The position numbers and the translations under genes were made by a program. A stretch of 64,000 nucleotides of DNA from Leptidea sinapis (Eukaryota; Arthropoda; Insecta; Lepidoptera; Pieridae). The stretch lies in contig NC_066311.1 in NCBI RefSeq assembly GCF_905404315.1, forward strand, positions 3,410,001 to 3,474,000, in the 5' to 3' direction. The notes under the pieces are model-generated. The model did not search any database and had not been told where the DNA came from. It saw only the letters and a program-made list of their open reading frames with translations. Shown piece after piece: positions 10,955-22,418 of this stretch (position 1 is its first letter; each line of letters opens with the position of its first letter).

Positions 10955-12066
10955 CCACATGCACGGTAAAGCTAAATTGTATTTTATTGTTTTTCGATGT
11001 ATTCTCCGTTAGCCATTGACAAAATGGCTGATTTGTACGCTTCCACAGCTGCTTCGGGGTCTTCAAACCGTTGACCGCGTAATAAATCTTTCATTCTAGC
11101 GAATGTAAAGAAATCGTTTGGGCTCAGGTCAGGACTGTACGGAGGATGTCCCATCAGCTCAACGTTTTCCTGCTTCAAAAAATCATTTGTATTCCGAGCC
11201 GTATGGGAGCTCGCATTTTCGTGATGTAAGATGATGCGACGTTTCGGGTTATTTTTTCGGAGTTCGGCTATCATTACTGGCACACAAACCGTGATATGCC
11301 ATTCAGCGGTAACTGTTCTGCGATCCTGTAAAGGAATTGTAGCAACATGCCCCTTTTTCGAGACAAACGTAGCGACCATTTTCTTTGACACGCTGCGGGA
11401 GCGAACCACTTTCGTTGATTAGACCTCGTCTTCGAAGACCCAAACTTCTGACTGATGTTTTCTTTCAGGTTCGTATGAATAAATCCGTGATTCGTCACTT
11501 GAGACGATATTATAAACGGCATTTGACTTCCCTCCGTTGAAGCGTTGCAGAGTTTTCCGGCACCACACGAGCCTCCTTTTGCTCTTCGGACAAATTGTGG
11601 GGTACCCATCGGGAAACTAGCTTTCTTACACAAAGTTCATTATGTAATAACGACTGAATTGCAATCATTCCGATTCTGATAACAGCCTGAATCTGCTCTT
11701 ATGCCACATGACGGTCAACTAATACAATAGTTCGCACAGCTGCGATGTTTTCAGGCGTGACCGCTGTTCTTGGTCGACCTGCAGAGGAAACAGTGCTGAG
11801 CGACACACGACCGCGTCGGAACTCGGCATACCAGCGGTATATTGTCGTTTGACTCGGTGCTTCAACATCATAAATCGAAACAAGTTCACTGAGACATTTT
11901 TCTTGAGATAAGCCGCGACGAAAATTGTGATAAATTATGGCACGAAAATGTTCACGCGTGAGCTAAATTTTAAGGTTCTAAGAGGCCAGTATTCAAATTT
12001 TTAAAAAGGTTTTATTGTAACTCAATCAGAAATATTCTATTCCCGATCATTTCAGTGTGCCCCTCG
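10955..12066 (-). mobile_element. mariner element, decayed copy 1
   Basis: Contains a mariner transposase relic on the minus strand. Its 5' end on the right, read on the minus strand, is CGAGGGGCACACTGAAATGA with a flanking TA at 12067-12068. That end matches the inverted repeats of the mariner at 55357-56619, so the two belong to one family or close relatives. The expected inverted repeat on the left side (about 10955) is not recognisable, so the 3' end is truncated or diverged. Confidence 0.82.
10984..11955 (-). pseudogene. mariner transposase pseudogene
   Basis: The last ~140 codons (10984-11409) are open and show the mariner catalytic block: IILHHENASSHTA, then HPPYSPDLSPNDFF and LRGQRFEDPEAAVEAY, ending GEYIEKQ and a stop at 10984-10986. 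The second catalytic aspartate of the D,D34D triad, normally in HHDNA, is Glu here. The first (in SSDESRIYSYEPE) and third (PND) are visible. Upstream, pieces such as EHFRAIIYHNF, RWYAEFRRGR and GRPRTAVTPENIAAVR (near 11950-11750) are recognisable but lie in several frames separated by stops and frameshifts. It cannot make an active enzyme. Confidence 0.85.
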
Positions 12067-12107
12067 TATATAAGAGATTTCCACGTATATAGTCAGTATA
12101 TTTGATT

Positions 12108-12250
12108 AAAAAGAGCGCATAAAAATACTGGGAGAGTTTTTTGCGCCGCTTCTTCACTCTCAGAGCGCCATTTGTTTCCGAACCGTATCTAGTATATTAG
12201 AAATGACATCAAAAATAATTCTAAAGGTATAAATTTTGAGAAAATAATTG
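12108..12250 (-). repeat. Internally deleted LINE derivative (copy 1)
   Basis: Minus-strand counterpart of 13430-13635. On the minus strand it reads tttttgatgtcatttctaat, then gttcggaaacaaatggcgct and gaagaagcggcgcaaaaaac, then a gcgctctttttaat-like tail. The first part matches coding sequence of the LINE at 14485-15153 and the second matches that element's 3' UTR, so the middle is missing. Confidence 0.7.
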
Positions 12251-12535
12251 CCTTTTACGCCGTACTAACAAGTCGTGTCAGTCGCTCGCCGTAAGCTGGA
12301 CCTAAACTCGTCATAATGTTACCTCCGCGGTATCTGGAACGCGCGCTCGTTTCGGTGGCAGAGATAAGTCTCATGTTGCGACGCCCGACCCTTTTGGCAA
12401 CATGTTTTACTTGAAACGGCCGCAGTGGCGCGATTAAATGAAACTTGCGCGGCTATATGTACAATAATTAATTATGGGTTTTTGCTGAGACCATTTATAC
12501 TTCTAGAAAGACTGTGATAATATAATCTTATGTAT

Positions 12536-12953
12536 AAAGTTCTCGTGTCCCGGTGTTTGTTACCAAACTACTCCGAAACGGCTAAACCAATTTGTTTGAA
12601 AATTTGTCGTGTGTATCGGGTAGGTCTGAGAATCGGCCAACATTTATTTTTCATACCCCTAAATGATATCGGTGACCCCACCCCTAAAAATTAAAAAAAA
12701 TCCCTTCTACGATCCACAGCTATTTTTGTATCGCGATTTTAATATTATTCTATTTCACCCACAGATACCACATAGAGTTGCAAGATATTCGAATATAAGG
12801 ATTATTGTAGTACGATAAATTTTATATGCAATATATTTGGTAGGTCTAAGAATCGGTCATCTATTTTTTATACCCCAAAAATTTTTATTACTGAAATGTT
12901 CTTTAATTACTTTATATGGCAATACAACGTTTGCTGGGTCAGCTCACAGCTAG
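12536..12953 (+). mobile_element. Non-autonomous Helitron
   Basis: Starts A|TCTTATGTATAAAGTTCTCG and ends aacgtttgctgggtcagctc then acagCTAG|T, the Helitron signature with insertion between A and T. Blocks gtgtttgttaccaaactact and gggtaggtctgagaatcggc are shared with the copy at 47758. No ORF. Confidence 0.84.
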
Positions 12954-12984
12954 TAGTAATTTTATATTGACATACTTTTGCATA

Positions 12985-13115
12985 AATTATCTTGCCCCAA
13001 ATTAGGCATAGCCTGTGCAAGACAACGATATATTTAATACAATATACTTACTTAAACATATAAACATCTATGACTCTGAAACAACCAACCATATTCATTA
13101 TATCTTATAGCTATA
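12985..13115 (-). repeat. tRNA-derived SINE, body fragment
   Basis: Shares cttgccccaaattaggcata, gatatatttaatacaatata and aaacatctatgactctgaaa with the fuller copy at 57110-57375. The tRNA-like head is missing here. Confidence 0.72.
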
Positions 13116-13119
13116 AAAT

Positions 13120-13255
13120 ATATAAATAGTGATAGCTGTGTAAAAGTCGAAACAAAATCGAGGTTTATATACAAATCGCGAGTGTAACGCACACTAACGT
13201 ATTAAACCTGGCCTGATTTCATCGGTTGTCTAACAGCAAGAGGAATTATTATCTA
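13120..13255 (-). mobile_element. MITE fragment (TACGTCTAGATAGA family)
   Basis: The minus strand reads ctcttgctgttagacaaccg, caggccaggtttaatacgtt and cactcgcgatttgtat, matching 24013-24220. The terminal inverted repeats are damaged. Confidence 0.72.
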
Positions 13256-13429
13256 AGGGTTTTTGAAACTAATATCGCTACTTATAATTAATCTTAATTA
13301 AATTAACGTATAACTTTCCGCAAGATTGCTAAGCATCACTTCAAGTTTGGCAATATTCAGCTGTGGTTTTTTTTACCACATATGTATCGTAACAGAATGA
13401 GGTACCTACCTATAGTGAAGCGTGATCTG

Positions 13430-13635
13430 GTTTACATAAAAGGCATTTATTTTCTCAAAATTTATTCCTTTATAATTATTTTTGATGTAATTTCTAACAC
13501 TACCACCGCTTCGGAAACAACTGGCGCTGTGAGAGAGAAGAGGCGGCGCAAGAAACTCTCCCAGAATTTCATTTTTGCGCTTTTTTTTAATGAAATATAC
13601 AATATTGTACTGTCATTGCTTTTGCTATAAAATTA
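13430..13635 (+). repeat. Internally deleted LINE derivative (copy 2)
   Basis: Contains attatttttgatgtaatttc, accgcttcggaaacaactgg and then cgctgtgagagagaagaggc-ggcgcaagaaactctccc, ending in a gcgcttttttttaatg block. The 82-codon ORF at 13382-13630 spans it but is a mixture of truncated LINE coding and UTR sequence. I do not regard it as a gene. Confidence 0.72.
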
Positions 13636-13639
13636 TCTT

Positions 13640-13783
13640 TAAGACATAAGATATTAAGTCTCATTTGCCCAGTAATATTACTAGCTACAGCTCCCTTCAG
13701 ACCAAAACACAATAATGCTTAAACAAATTACTGTTTCACGGCAGAAATAGGCGCCGTTGTGGTACCCATAATCTAGCTGGTGA
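13640..13783 (-). repeat. SINE-like family, 5'-side fragment
   Basis: Minus-strand copy containing gacataagatattaagtctc, atttgcccagtaatattact, agctacagctcccttcagac, and tttcacggcagaaataggcg. The 3' half of the family (the gccgctcag region and tail) is absent. Confidence 0.8.
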
Positions 13784-14484
13784 TAAAACTAAACCCTCTG
13801 ATGGTTTCCAATGTCTCCCTACATTTTATAAACCACACGTTACAGCCACGGACTAGTAAAAAAAGGACTCCGCGCCGTGATATTAGCAAGTGATGCACCT
13901 TTATGATAGTGTGTGTGTGGTTACGGGGTATACCAGTTACACAATTTTTTCTCCCTTAGATATTCATATATCCACAAATACTTTTATAGTATTGTTTTCA
14001 AACTTTTTCACAACACACGACGCCATTTTTAAAATATTTTATGGCGACGCAAACTGATCTGTCACAGACGATGGCAAATCTCATAATGGCTGTCGATCGG
14101 CTTGTATTAGTGTAAGTGTGTGCGTGGGGCTATGTATTTACACGTTTACCGGCTTGTTTTGGTGCCTCACTGTTATGAAAGGTGACACGGAGTCTTTATT
14201 TTTTACTCGTCCGTGGTTACAGCATATTATACTTTCATCAAAGCGGAATTGTTATAGACAGCAGTAAGGCGAGGTCGCGCGACTTTTACGAGGGTTGTCG
14301 ACAGGTGAAAGGGCACTTACTATATTCAAGCACTAAAGTATGTATTGCGCCGCTTTGAAGTCAACGAGATGCAATTGTTCAGAGGATGCCTGTTTCAAAT
14401 ACTTTGAATGTGTCGTATCACCCAAGTGTAGACTAATCAGAAAATCTTTTCATTCTGCATATAAAAAGAATCATACTAACAACA
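13784..14484. other. No gene recognised
   Basis: A+T-rich sequence with no supportable feature. Confidence 0.4.
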
Positions 14485-15153
14485 TATTTCATTAAGAAGA
14501 GCTCAAAAAAAGAATGCTAGGAGATACTCTTGCGCTGCTTCTGTCTCAGAGCGCAATTTTTTTATTATTTTTTTATTTATAAATATACAGTTACTTCTTA
14601 AAATAATACAAAGTCCTGTAAAACTGTTTACACAGTTTGTCTACAGGATCGAGCGAGTCTCATAAAATAAATCTTAAAGCCTATTTTACAAATGTTACTG
14701 CAATAATAAATATTGATTCAATAGTTTTTTAAATTTATTTTTGTTTGGTTCCCGTCGGATGTCGTCTGGCAAACTATTAAGCAGATATGGTATTCTTTTC
14801 TTTAAAGTTCTGTCGCTAAAGTAATTGTTTACTCTAGGTACTTCAAGTTTGCCTGATGTCATGATGTTGTTTCCGAAGCGGTAGTATAGTATAGTAGTAA
14901 TGACATCAAAAAGAATTCTAAAGGAATCAATTATAAGAAAATAAATGTTGTTTATGCCTTCATGCCTGACGATGATATTTGGATAAATTGATGTGGATAA
15001 TACGCGCCGAACTAACTCATTTAACACCAGGATATGATTCCAGCTGTTTACGTAATTACATTCGTGAAAACATCCCGACAAACTTTCGCCTTTATAAATA
15101 TTGCATTGCACAGCGATCAATGTATCAGTAACATCCTTGAAACGTTGATGCAA
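14485..15153 (-). pseudogene. Probable LINE, terminal ORF plus 3' UTR
   Basis: A 152-codon minus-strand frame (14695-15153) ends FSDRTLKKRIPYLLNSLPDD, followed by IR..PNKNKFKKLLNQYLL, which resembles the extreme C-terminus of non-LTR reverse-transcriptase proteins (a length-conserved LNSLP.(D/E)IR block). The N-terminal part (residues 1-95) has no motif I recognise and no catalytic residues. It may be diverged LINE sequence. The 3' UTR to about 14485 contains tgcgctctgagacagaagca-gcgcaagag, shared with 12108 and 13430. It is flanked on the left by unique sequence. No internal stop in the frame. Assignment is by motif only. Confidence 0.55.
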
Positions 15154-15333
15154 ACCTATTCTCTGACGAAATACTCAGGAGATCTATTTCGGTTTGTAAT
15201 TTCAAACGACTGGTGAAACGAGCTCGAATGGGCTTACGTAGTTTTGTAAATTAAGATGGCTCGTATGTATGTTACAGCACAGCTGGTTGGAGACAGATTT
15301 TTGCTGATAACGGCTTTACTATTAGATAATTTA

Positions 15334-15672
15334 TACGTATAGATATTCCCCCTTATTCATAATAGTCTGCTAACTTAAAGCATTGCTAATTCTCACTCTG
15401 TCTTCTTCTATTGACCGAAAGTCAGAATGAGAAAAAACACTCCTTAGCGGCTGTTTAAAGTTATTATGAATAAGGGGGTTAGTCTCTTGCTGTTAGACAA
15501 CCGATAATAACAAGCCAGGTTTAATAGTTTAGTTGGGTGACAAGCTACGTCTTACACTCACCCAAATTTGTATGACGCTTTGTGTTAGTGTGCGTGCATT
15601 GCTCAAAATAGAGGTTAACTCTAAACGTCAATTATTTTCGAGGATTTCACAGCTGTCATAGTCTTTCTAGAT
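15334..15672 (+). mobile_element. MITE (TACGTCTAGATAGA family) carrying a nested MITE
   Basis: Outer element matching 24013-24220: ctcttgctgttagacaaccg, gacaagctacgtcttacact, gctcaaaatagaggttaact, gatttcacagctgtcatagt. Its 5' end (tacgtatagata) is split from the body by an inserted element at 15348-15478. Confidence 0.8.
15348..15478. mobile_element. Nested palindromic MITE, CCCCCTTATTCATAATA ends
   Basis: The left end cccccttattcataatag is mirrored by ttattatgaataaggggg at the right, a perfect 17-bp inverted repeat with weaker pairing further in. About 131 bp, non-coding. By comparison with 24013 and 44492 it interrupts the outer element between its terminal tagata and gtctcttgctg. A TA target duplication fits but is not certain. 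Confidence 0.86.
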
Positions 15673-16052
15673 CATCATCACTTAACAGTATTAATTTATT
15701 AAGAGTTTCAGCTGAAGTGGTCTCAAATGCCTTCCTGTCCAGCTCAAATTATTCTTTTATTAACGATTATTCAACATTATACTATCCATGAGCTTCATAG
15801 TCTTTATCCGTAAAATGTGACAAGTCAAATGACTATAAATAATGAATTCAATATTTGAGAGTAAAATCACATGTTTGAACAAATTAAGTAGAAGTTGCGC
15901 GATGGAGATGTTCTGTGGATGTCCTCTGCCCCAACTAGAAACAGGAACTTAAATAAATGTATAAATAAATGATGTGGAAGTTGCACCTGATACAAAAACA
16001 AATATATCAAGGCGAGAGTATTTTCTATTACGAAAACAGAAAAAACTAAGTA
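15673..16052. other. No gene recognised
   Basis: A+T-rich. The minus-strand ORF at 15867-16055 has no motif. Confidence 0.4.
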
Positions 16053-16172
16053 CAACGCTGTGAAATGAGCTTCCTTGTGCGGTGTTTCCGGTCCGATATG
16101 GCATACCTTCCAAAAAAGCGCGTAAGGAAGGTGTCCTTAAAGGTCGCCAATGCTTTTGTGATTTCTCTGATG
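16053..16172 (+). repeat. CR1-like LINE 3' fragment
   Basis: Contains tgaaatgagcttccttgtgc-ggtgtttcc, a tacgatatgg-like block and ttccaaaaaagcgcg, matching the coding end of the LINE at 5149 (residues around [15 protein letters not shown]). Frameshifted and lacking the final tail. Confidence 0.83.
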
Positions 16173-17844
16173 TACATCTTTATTGTAAATATAACAAAAT
16201 AAATTTTCTCTGAAGTCTAGTGCTTGGTCATTAAATAATTTTTGCTCTTCATACAAACCTAACTCCACACTCTGCCCAGGCAGGTATAACAAATATTATA
16301 TTACATCAAAACAAACAAACAATGCAATATTATAGTTTTTTCACGTAACGCAGACAATGCAGTATCCATTTACGAATCGCATTACACGCGGTGTGCCATT
16401 AATGGTGTAATAGTTTCCGATATTGTTGGGATATCGTTAGTGTCATAACAATAGTTTAGCAACAGGCCGGAAACCGTAGACTCCGGGGGTATGTGAGCGA
16501 GCAAAACAGCATATGGTTTTCGCAAGCAATTTGTGTTTAAAGTTTAATAAATATTAGTTTATTCTATTCTATTCTTTCTAGTGGCTTCTCTGGAAGGGGC
16601 ACCACAACTCGCCAATGTCATGTTAGTGTATTCCATACATGTGGGCTGGGCTACTAAGTCATGATGTCATTTAAAGAGTGACAGTAGGGCTGCCATTTTG
16701 TCACAGCGTTAATATGAATTGCGTGACCAGTTTTGTGTTCTTAACTCAGTTTCGACATGATTGTGGTTTGGAATGTTTTTCTGGAATTACGTCCAATTTC
16801 AAGTAAAAATGTCTACCATTTGCGATTACTAATTCAGCCGCTAATTATTTTCGGCCATCGTCTAATTATTGTTTGTGTCGTGCAATTAAACTTCTTTCAC
16901 GCTTACCTTTTTCAATGTACTCTGCGTAAAGTTTTACATATTACTCCAAATCTCTGTTTACGTAACCACTCCTTGATTTATCAATTATGTATATCCATCA
17001 ATCCATCGTAGATGTTCTCGATAAAATGTCCTCCGCAATACATGACCATTGACCGCCTTATCTAGATCAAGCATCTACATAAAGTACATTAATGTTTAAT
17101 TTATATCCTGCGTCGTGATTTACGTTATCCACATCAATCTCAGCATTGTCAGTGGTCGACGTTGAAATGTCTCCATCTTGCATCTAGATGGCAAGTCTTC
17201 AAATGGTTTATAAGTGATTACCATTTGTATTCGACGTTTGTCTGTTGTGCATCTCTCGACTTACACGTCAACTTTTGTGTGTTTTATTTTTTCACTTATG
17301 AATATCTGTACGTTGCGTTTCGGTTTAATGGTCGAGGGTTATTATAACAAGCCTAATGAGCTGGTGGCAGATGTGGTTTTTGTGAACAAAAATTGTATCA
17401 TGCTGCGACTTACCTTATATTGTTATTCCAGCTCTCGATGTTCTCTGCGTAAAGTTTTACATATTATGTAATAGTTTATTAGACTCAAATAGTGTACCCA
17501 TATCAGGTAAATTAGGCATACACTATATAAAGGGAAATTTTTGGTATTTTTAATATTAATAAACTGTGGTTATTGCTTATCGTAAATATACTTACTTCAG
17601 CAGGGCTTGTTCTACAAAGTACTTTATAAATATACGATTGAAATACGGGCCTATGAAAACTTATTTCACAAACACTCTCTCGTGTAAATTTATTATAAAA
17701 CTGCTTAATTTTTAGTGGTGTGTGGTATTAGTTACATCGTTTGTTATATCTAAACCAAGCTCTTGAAGTCGCCCGCCTAGGGCACATGTCCCACCGAGAA
17801 GGGAAAAGTTTAATTCCTATATTTATTTTGAAATGAATAATCGC
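16173..17844. other. No gene recognised; short direct repeat
   Basis: The segment tctgcgtaaagttttacata occurs at 16921 and again at about 17442, each at the end of a small ORF (16757-17011 and 17214-17471). This suggests an old local duplication of a few tens of bases. The ORFs show no domain. No other feature seen. Confidence 0.45.
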
Positions 17845-18180
17845 AATTAATGTAACGACTTCCGTCTAAAATCTGGTATTTAATAAGATTTTTTTTTTCA
17901 CCCTCTTAAACTCGCAATAAAAAGGCATTTTTGGTAGTTCTGACATTATAATTGGATTCTATGTTTATTGTCATTGAGAAATAGTTTCCAGGGCTTCGCA
18001 TCAATGATCCAAGTCTCCAGCAGACGACCAAAAAGTCATTAAAAAGCTGTTATGTAAGGAAAGGTCCTTTGACATTGGAATCATATTTCTTATGCAATCC
18101 AAAAATATATCAAAGGGTCACGAATCAAAATGAAAATTCAAGTTGGATCAAACTTCACACAGTGTGCAAAATTTGATTTA
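17845..18180 (+). repeat. ~335-bp dispersed repeat, copy 2
   Basis: Nearly identical to 10135-10468 in the same orientation, 7.7 kb away. It stops at a different point from copy 1, at gatttagtttagctg. Confidence 0.85.
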
Positions 18181-18344
18181 GTTTAGCTGTAGTAGAAAAC
18201 GATTGGCATGTAGATCGGCAATTAGTGTTTCTTTCCGCCAAGTTGCTCAGCGGGTATTATGTTTGATAGCTCTTGTCGCTGCGACAAACTAGCGAGTGAG
18301 AGTTTACGCCGGCAGTCTGATCAACTTTTGTGTCTTCGACATCC

Positions 18345-18903
18345 ATTAAAGAGAAAAATTTAAAGAAATTTATAATTTTGACTGTTGCTTCTCAATACAT
18401 TTTTGATAATGTTCTGTATGTTCATAAGCACATTGAGGAATTCTCTAGAAATTGTGACATTCATAATGTTAACACGAGGAACAAACATAAACTTGTTATG
18501 CCTACTAGTCGGTTGGGTCGAGTTAGTAAGTCTTTTGTTGGGCGATGTATATGCTTCTACAATATGATCCCAGAAAATGTACAAAACAAATGTGTTACGA
18601 AATTAAAAAGAATTGTTAAAAAACGTTTGTGTGGGAAAGGTTGTTATAGCATAAACGATTTTCTTAATCACACCACGGACTGGGAATAAAGCGAACACCC
18701 TCAGGCTCTTTAATTATAAATGTTTATTGTACGATATCACATTGTAATCCATATTTTATATAAAAAAAAAAGCCCGCTGAGTTTCTACTTTCTTGCGCCC
18801 ATTCTTTTCAGGTCTGAGGCAGTCTCTTTTGAATGGGTGGTAGTTTTTGACGTTCAATAAGTGATATTAAATCCTATTTTGAATAAAAATATGTGAATTT
18901 GAA
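18345..18903 (+). pseudogene. LINE 3' end: reverse transcriptase C-terminus plus 3' UTR
   Basis: The frame to the stop at 18687-18689 encodes the C-terminal block of a Jockey/CR1-superfamily LINE: LYVHKHIEEFSRNCDIHNVN, TRNKHKLVMPTSRLGRVSKS, FYNMIPENVQN and KKRLCGKGCYSINDFLNHTT. The 3' UTR follows with aaaaaagcccgctgagtttc, ttcaggtctgaggca, tggtggtag, tcaataagtgat and the A+T-rich end gaataaaaatatgtgaattt. 5' truncated; polymerase motifs are absent. No stop within the coding block, so fairly young. Tails of the same family occur at 7418, 22419, 29240 and 53369. Confidence 0.85.
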
Positions 18904-18974
18904 TCCTACGGTGTCTATCCTTTTTTGCGATTCTTGAGCGAAGCGGTGGGTTAAGTGACTAGATCTCGTTTGCA

Positions 18975-19020
18975 GCCAAAGTATGGAATAAGCTTCCTTG
19001 GGTGGTGTTTCCAGGACGCC
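18975..19020 (+). repeat. Short CR1-like LINE fragment
   Basis: The block agtatggaataagcttcctt-gggtggtgtttccaggacg corresponds to the [23 protein letters not shown] portion of the LINE at 5149. Only ~45 bp remain. Confidence 0.6.
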
Positions 19021-19031
19021 TCGTCCTTTCT

Positions 19032-19192
19032 AATATACTTACATACATAAATACTTATAAACATCTATGACTCGGTATCAAACATCCATATATCATCATA
19101 ATATAAATTTTGGCGTCTACCGAGATTTGAACCCGGGACCTCTAGCTCAGTAGGCAGGATCACTATCTACTGCGCCATAGGGATCGCCATAT
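19032..19192 (-). repeat. tRNA-derived SINE-like repeat
   Basis: The minus strand begins with a tRNA-like head ggcgatccctatggcgcagt with an A-box-like TGGCGCAGTAG, then a B-box-like GGTTCAAATCT. Its first bases GGCG can pair with CGCC at the end of the head (about 19112-19118). The body contains gatgtttgataccgagtcat and continues A+T-rich. Related to 57110-57375. Confidence 0.78.
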
Positions 19193-19921
19193 TTTCATTG
19201 TTCCTCACTTTAAAGTTACATGCTAGGGATGGGATTTGACTTCTATACAAAAAACATACAATATGTTAAAGAAATTTGTTAGGATTTGTGAGGAAACAGA
19301 CATAATATAGGTATGTTAAAATAGTGACGCCGTGGATCCATTCTGTTGCGCAGTTGTAGTGTAGTGCGAGGGAGAAAGCGCCTTTAAAGAGCGTGGGCGC
19401 TTGGAAAGTTCTCGAATTTGTCAACAACACCTTTTAAGGCTTTTGTTCTGTTGCTATGGCATATTTTGGTTGTTTTTATGTACATTTTCTATTTCAAGAC
19501 ACTTGTATAACAATTTCATCAAACTTTCTCCATTACAAGAACAATTACACAATTTGTTTATGTTTCAATGATTTACCAAATAATAAAAAGAATTTGTTAC
19601 CCAACTATACGCTTTTACGTCTTGTATTTTTTTTTTTTTAATCAAAAAATGAACAACCTTTTATAAGTTGTTCTTATTAAGCGTAAATTATATGCCATCT
19701 AAAACATAACTTGTAAAAAAAGCCAAGTCTCGCAACTCAGTTCTTCTACTTCAATCCCTACTCATCCGTCATTAGTCCTTCTGTATTAAGGCTTTACATG
19801 ATTAGCTCACCTAACAACGTAGTGACCATATCAATATTAATAATATTGTTAGCTTTAAATACATAGATTAACTTGTCCATCGCCTGAAAAGACAATGTAT
19901 CACTATCTTACAAGTAATATA
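19193..19921. other. No gene recognised
   Basis: A+T-rich. The ORF at 19456-19641 is low-complexity. Confidence 0.4.
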
Positions 19922-20279
19922 TCTTAATATATATAAATTACATGACACGTTGTTTGTCCTCGATGGACTCCCTAAACTAATGAACGGATTTTAATGGGGA
20001 TTACTTCATGGAGTGCAGTTTGGTCCAACTTGAGAGATGGGATATTTTTAATTTCGATTTGGGACCCATAATTATTTTTATTTTCAATATTTGTTTTGTA
20101 TGGACATATTTTTCATAAGAGAATTTAGTGACGCAGTTCCACTGTGAAACTATTTCAGTATAACAACAGGGAGCATTTATTACGAAATAATTATTTATGT
20201 TTTGAAATATTATTGGCATATTCCTATAAAACAGTTTTTTTTTTATTATTTACAGAACAACGTCTGTCGGGTCAGCTAG
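19922..20279 (+). mobile_element. Non-autonomous Helitron, complete
   Basis: Starts TCTTAATATATATAAATT after an A and ends caacgtctgtcgggtcagCTAG before T. Contains gatggactccctaaactaat, ttttaatggggattacttca, atttcgatttgggacccata. The 3' end is shared with the otherwise different Helitron at 6291. Confidence 0.88.
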
Positions 20280-20885
20280 TATAATATAAAATTAGATTGT
20301 TTAGTACGTTAAGACAATGTTCCTACAACAATTATTAGCAATTTGTACGATACTTAATACTATTGTTAGCTGTAAGGGGTAATCTATACTCTAAGAGGCG
20401 ATATTTTTTTTTACAAATAAGCTGTATAAATAAATAAAGGAAAACTATAAGTATCCATATGAAAGCGACACGGAGAAAAGTTTATTTTATTTCGATTTTG
20501 GTTGTTCGTGGTGGGAGAAACTTGTTTGAGCGCACTGTAACATTTACGCCTCGAATCCAGATTGTGGGAGTGGTAATTCTGTTGAATACCATGTCTAGTA
20601 TTTTCCTTGATTAGCGCGAGTGTTACACATTTAAATAAAACACTTTTTAAAGGATTAAAACGCGTGTAATTGTAACTGTGTTTTTACATTAGATTTTGCG
20701 TAAAAGTTACATTTTTATTATTATTATTATTATGTTAACCCAACGCTTCGTGGCCTTTTCAGAGGGACTGCGGTTGAAATGAGTCAAGATAGTATTTTTC
20801 ATAGTTATCATTATGAAGTTTAGCGCTATTTGTTGCCTCGCAGGTGGTATTTGCTGTACACAGACAGTTCCATTTCCTATTACCA
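20280..20885. other. No gene recognised; short ATT microsatellite
   Basis: A+T-rich; a run of ATT units lies at about 20714-20733. No other feature. Confidence 0.5.
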
Positions 20886-21193
20886 TTTTTTTTTATGAAA
20901 ATAAGGGACGAGACGAGCAGGACGTTCAGCTGATGGTAATGTACGCCCTGCCCATTACAATGCAGTGCCCCTCAGGATTCTTGAAAATCACCAAAAATTC
21001 TAAGCGGCACTTCAACTGCGCTCGTCACCTTGAGACAAAAATGTTAAGTCTCATTTGCCCTGTAATTTGACTTGCTACGGCGCCATTCAGACCGAAACAC
21101 AGTAATGCTTACACATTACTGCTTCACGGCAGAAATAGGCGCCGTTGTGTTACTCATAATCTATCCGGCATCCTGTGCAAAGGAGCCTCCCAC
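20886..21193 (-). repeat. SINE-like family, full-length
   Basis: On the minus strand it runs from accagtgggaggctcctttg at 21196 to ccttattttcataaaaaaaa at 20886. All blocks of the family are present with few changes, including gctgaacgtcctgctcgtct near the tail. The 85-codon plus-strand ORF across it is antisense repeat and not a gene. Confidence 0.88.
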
Positions 21194-22418
21194 TGGTATA
21201 CCATGCCATTGTTCAAATTCATTCCTAAATAAGAGTCTAATTGTGTTTGGACCTACAACGTGTTAAACCCTTAACAGAGTGGCATATGACGCACACACTT
21301 GTCTATTCGAGACCTCGCTGCACCGAGTGCATTGCCCCCGCCGACTCGGACTTGTCTAGCTCCCAACATAGATAACAAATATGTTACGTCACCTAATGAT
21401 TATTGTAAGCCTAATGCGGACGATGCATACTGACTGATTATCGTTAGTTAGAAATTCGACCTAATACATAGAGCTGTAAGGCTTCAAATGCGTTGCAAGC
21501 GCATGCCACTGTTCGTCGTGAAGAATATGGCCTTATAAGCGAGTTCATTTGAGGCTATCTGTTCACCTAAATGCTAATTCCATTTAGATGCTTTTTACGA
21601 TATCTTTAACGAAAATAACAATGAAGTGAGAGACTTTGTGAGATAGTTTCTTTGATGTTACTTAATTGTATGGTAGGAACATAAAATTTAATAAATATAA
21701 TAATCCACAATAATCCACCTCTTTTAGTTTTCATTTGTCGAAGAGTTTAAAGACTTCTTTGATATTAGTTAATATGTAGTTTTCTTACTATATTCCATCT
21801 AATTAAAAATTTAATCCGTACAAGCTAGAGAGCTGGACAAAATCCGGACGTGTGGTAATTCTCATCAGGTAAATCGTCTTGCTCGTCTCGTCTCTTATAG
21901 AAAAAACACCATCGCACCTGTGTTAATTGATGTTTTTTTTGCTGCCGTCACCAGACAACTTCTACAAACTGTAAAATTTTTGTATTTGCCTCATAGATGT
22001 ACAAAACTTGCAATCGCTTATTAAAGGTTCGCCAAAAAATGTCCGAGCGGCGTTTTATAGATACGTACAACTTATACAGATAATATGAAAAACAAGTTAG
22101 TTACACAATTTTATTAATAGGGTACTTACCTGAAATACCATATTTCATCTTCTTTTTAAGTTTGGATATGCTGTTATTTGGTTGGTGGTACAGTTTTTAA
22201 CTAAACACTTTGTCATTGCGTGGCGTTGTATTCAAAGCGCGTTGGAAACACAACTGAACGAAAACTGTGCCTAATAGACGCGTAGCCAGAGTTTTGCTTC
22301 AGACAAATTTTGAGTGTAGTTGTTTATTTTACGTCAATGATTTGCCTTGACAAGGCGTTCGTGCACACTGCGCTAATATCTGAAAGGGCTTAACCGATTT
22401 AAATGGTTTACATAGGTA
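21194..22418. other. No gene recognised; SINE tail at 21853-21906
   Basis: Mostly unique sequence. A plus-strand SINE tail, ggtaattctcatcaggtaaa then cttgctcgtctcgtctctta and an A run, is present at 21853-21906. Confidence 0.5.

Noticed and set aside
16757..17471. Small hydrophobic ORFs sharing the end LRKVLHI, possible chemoreceptor remnants
   Set aside because: The similarity is confined to a ~20-base direct repeat, and neither frame shows receptor motifs or transmembrane periodicity over a useful length.
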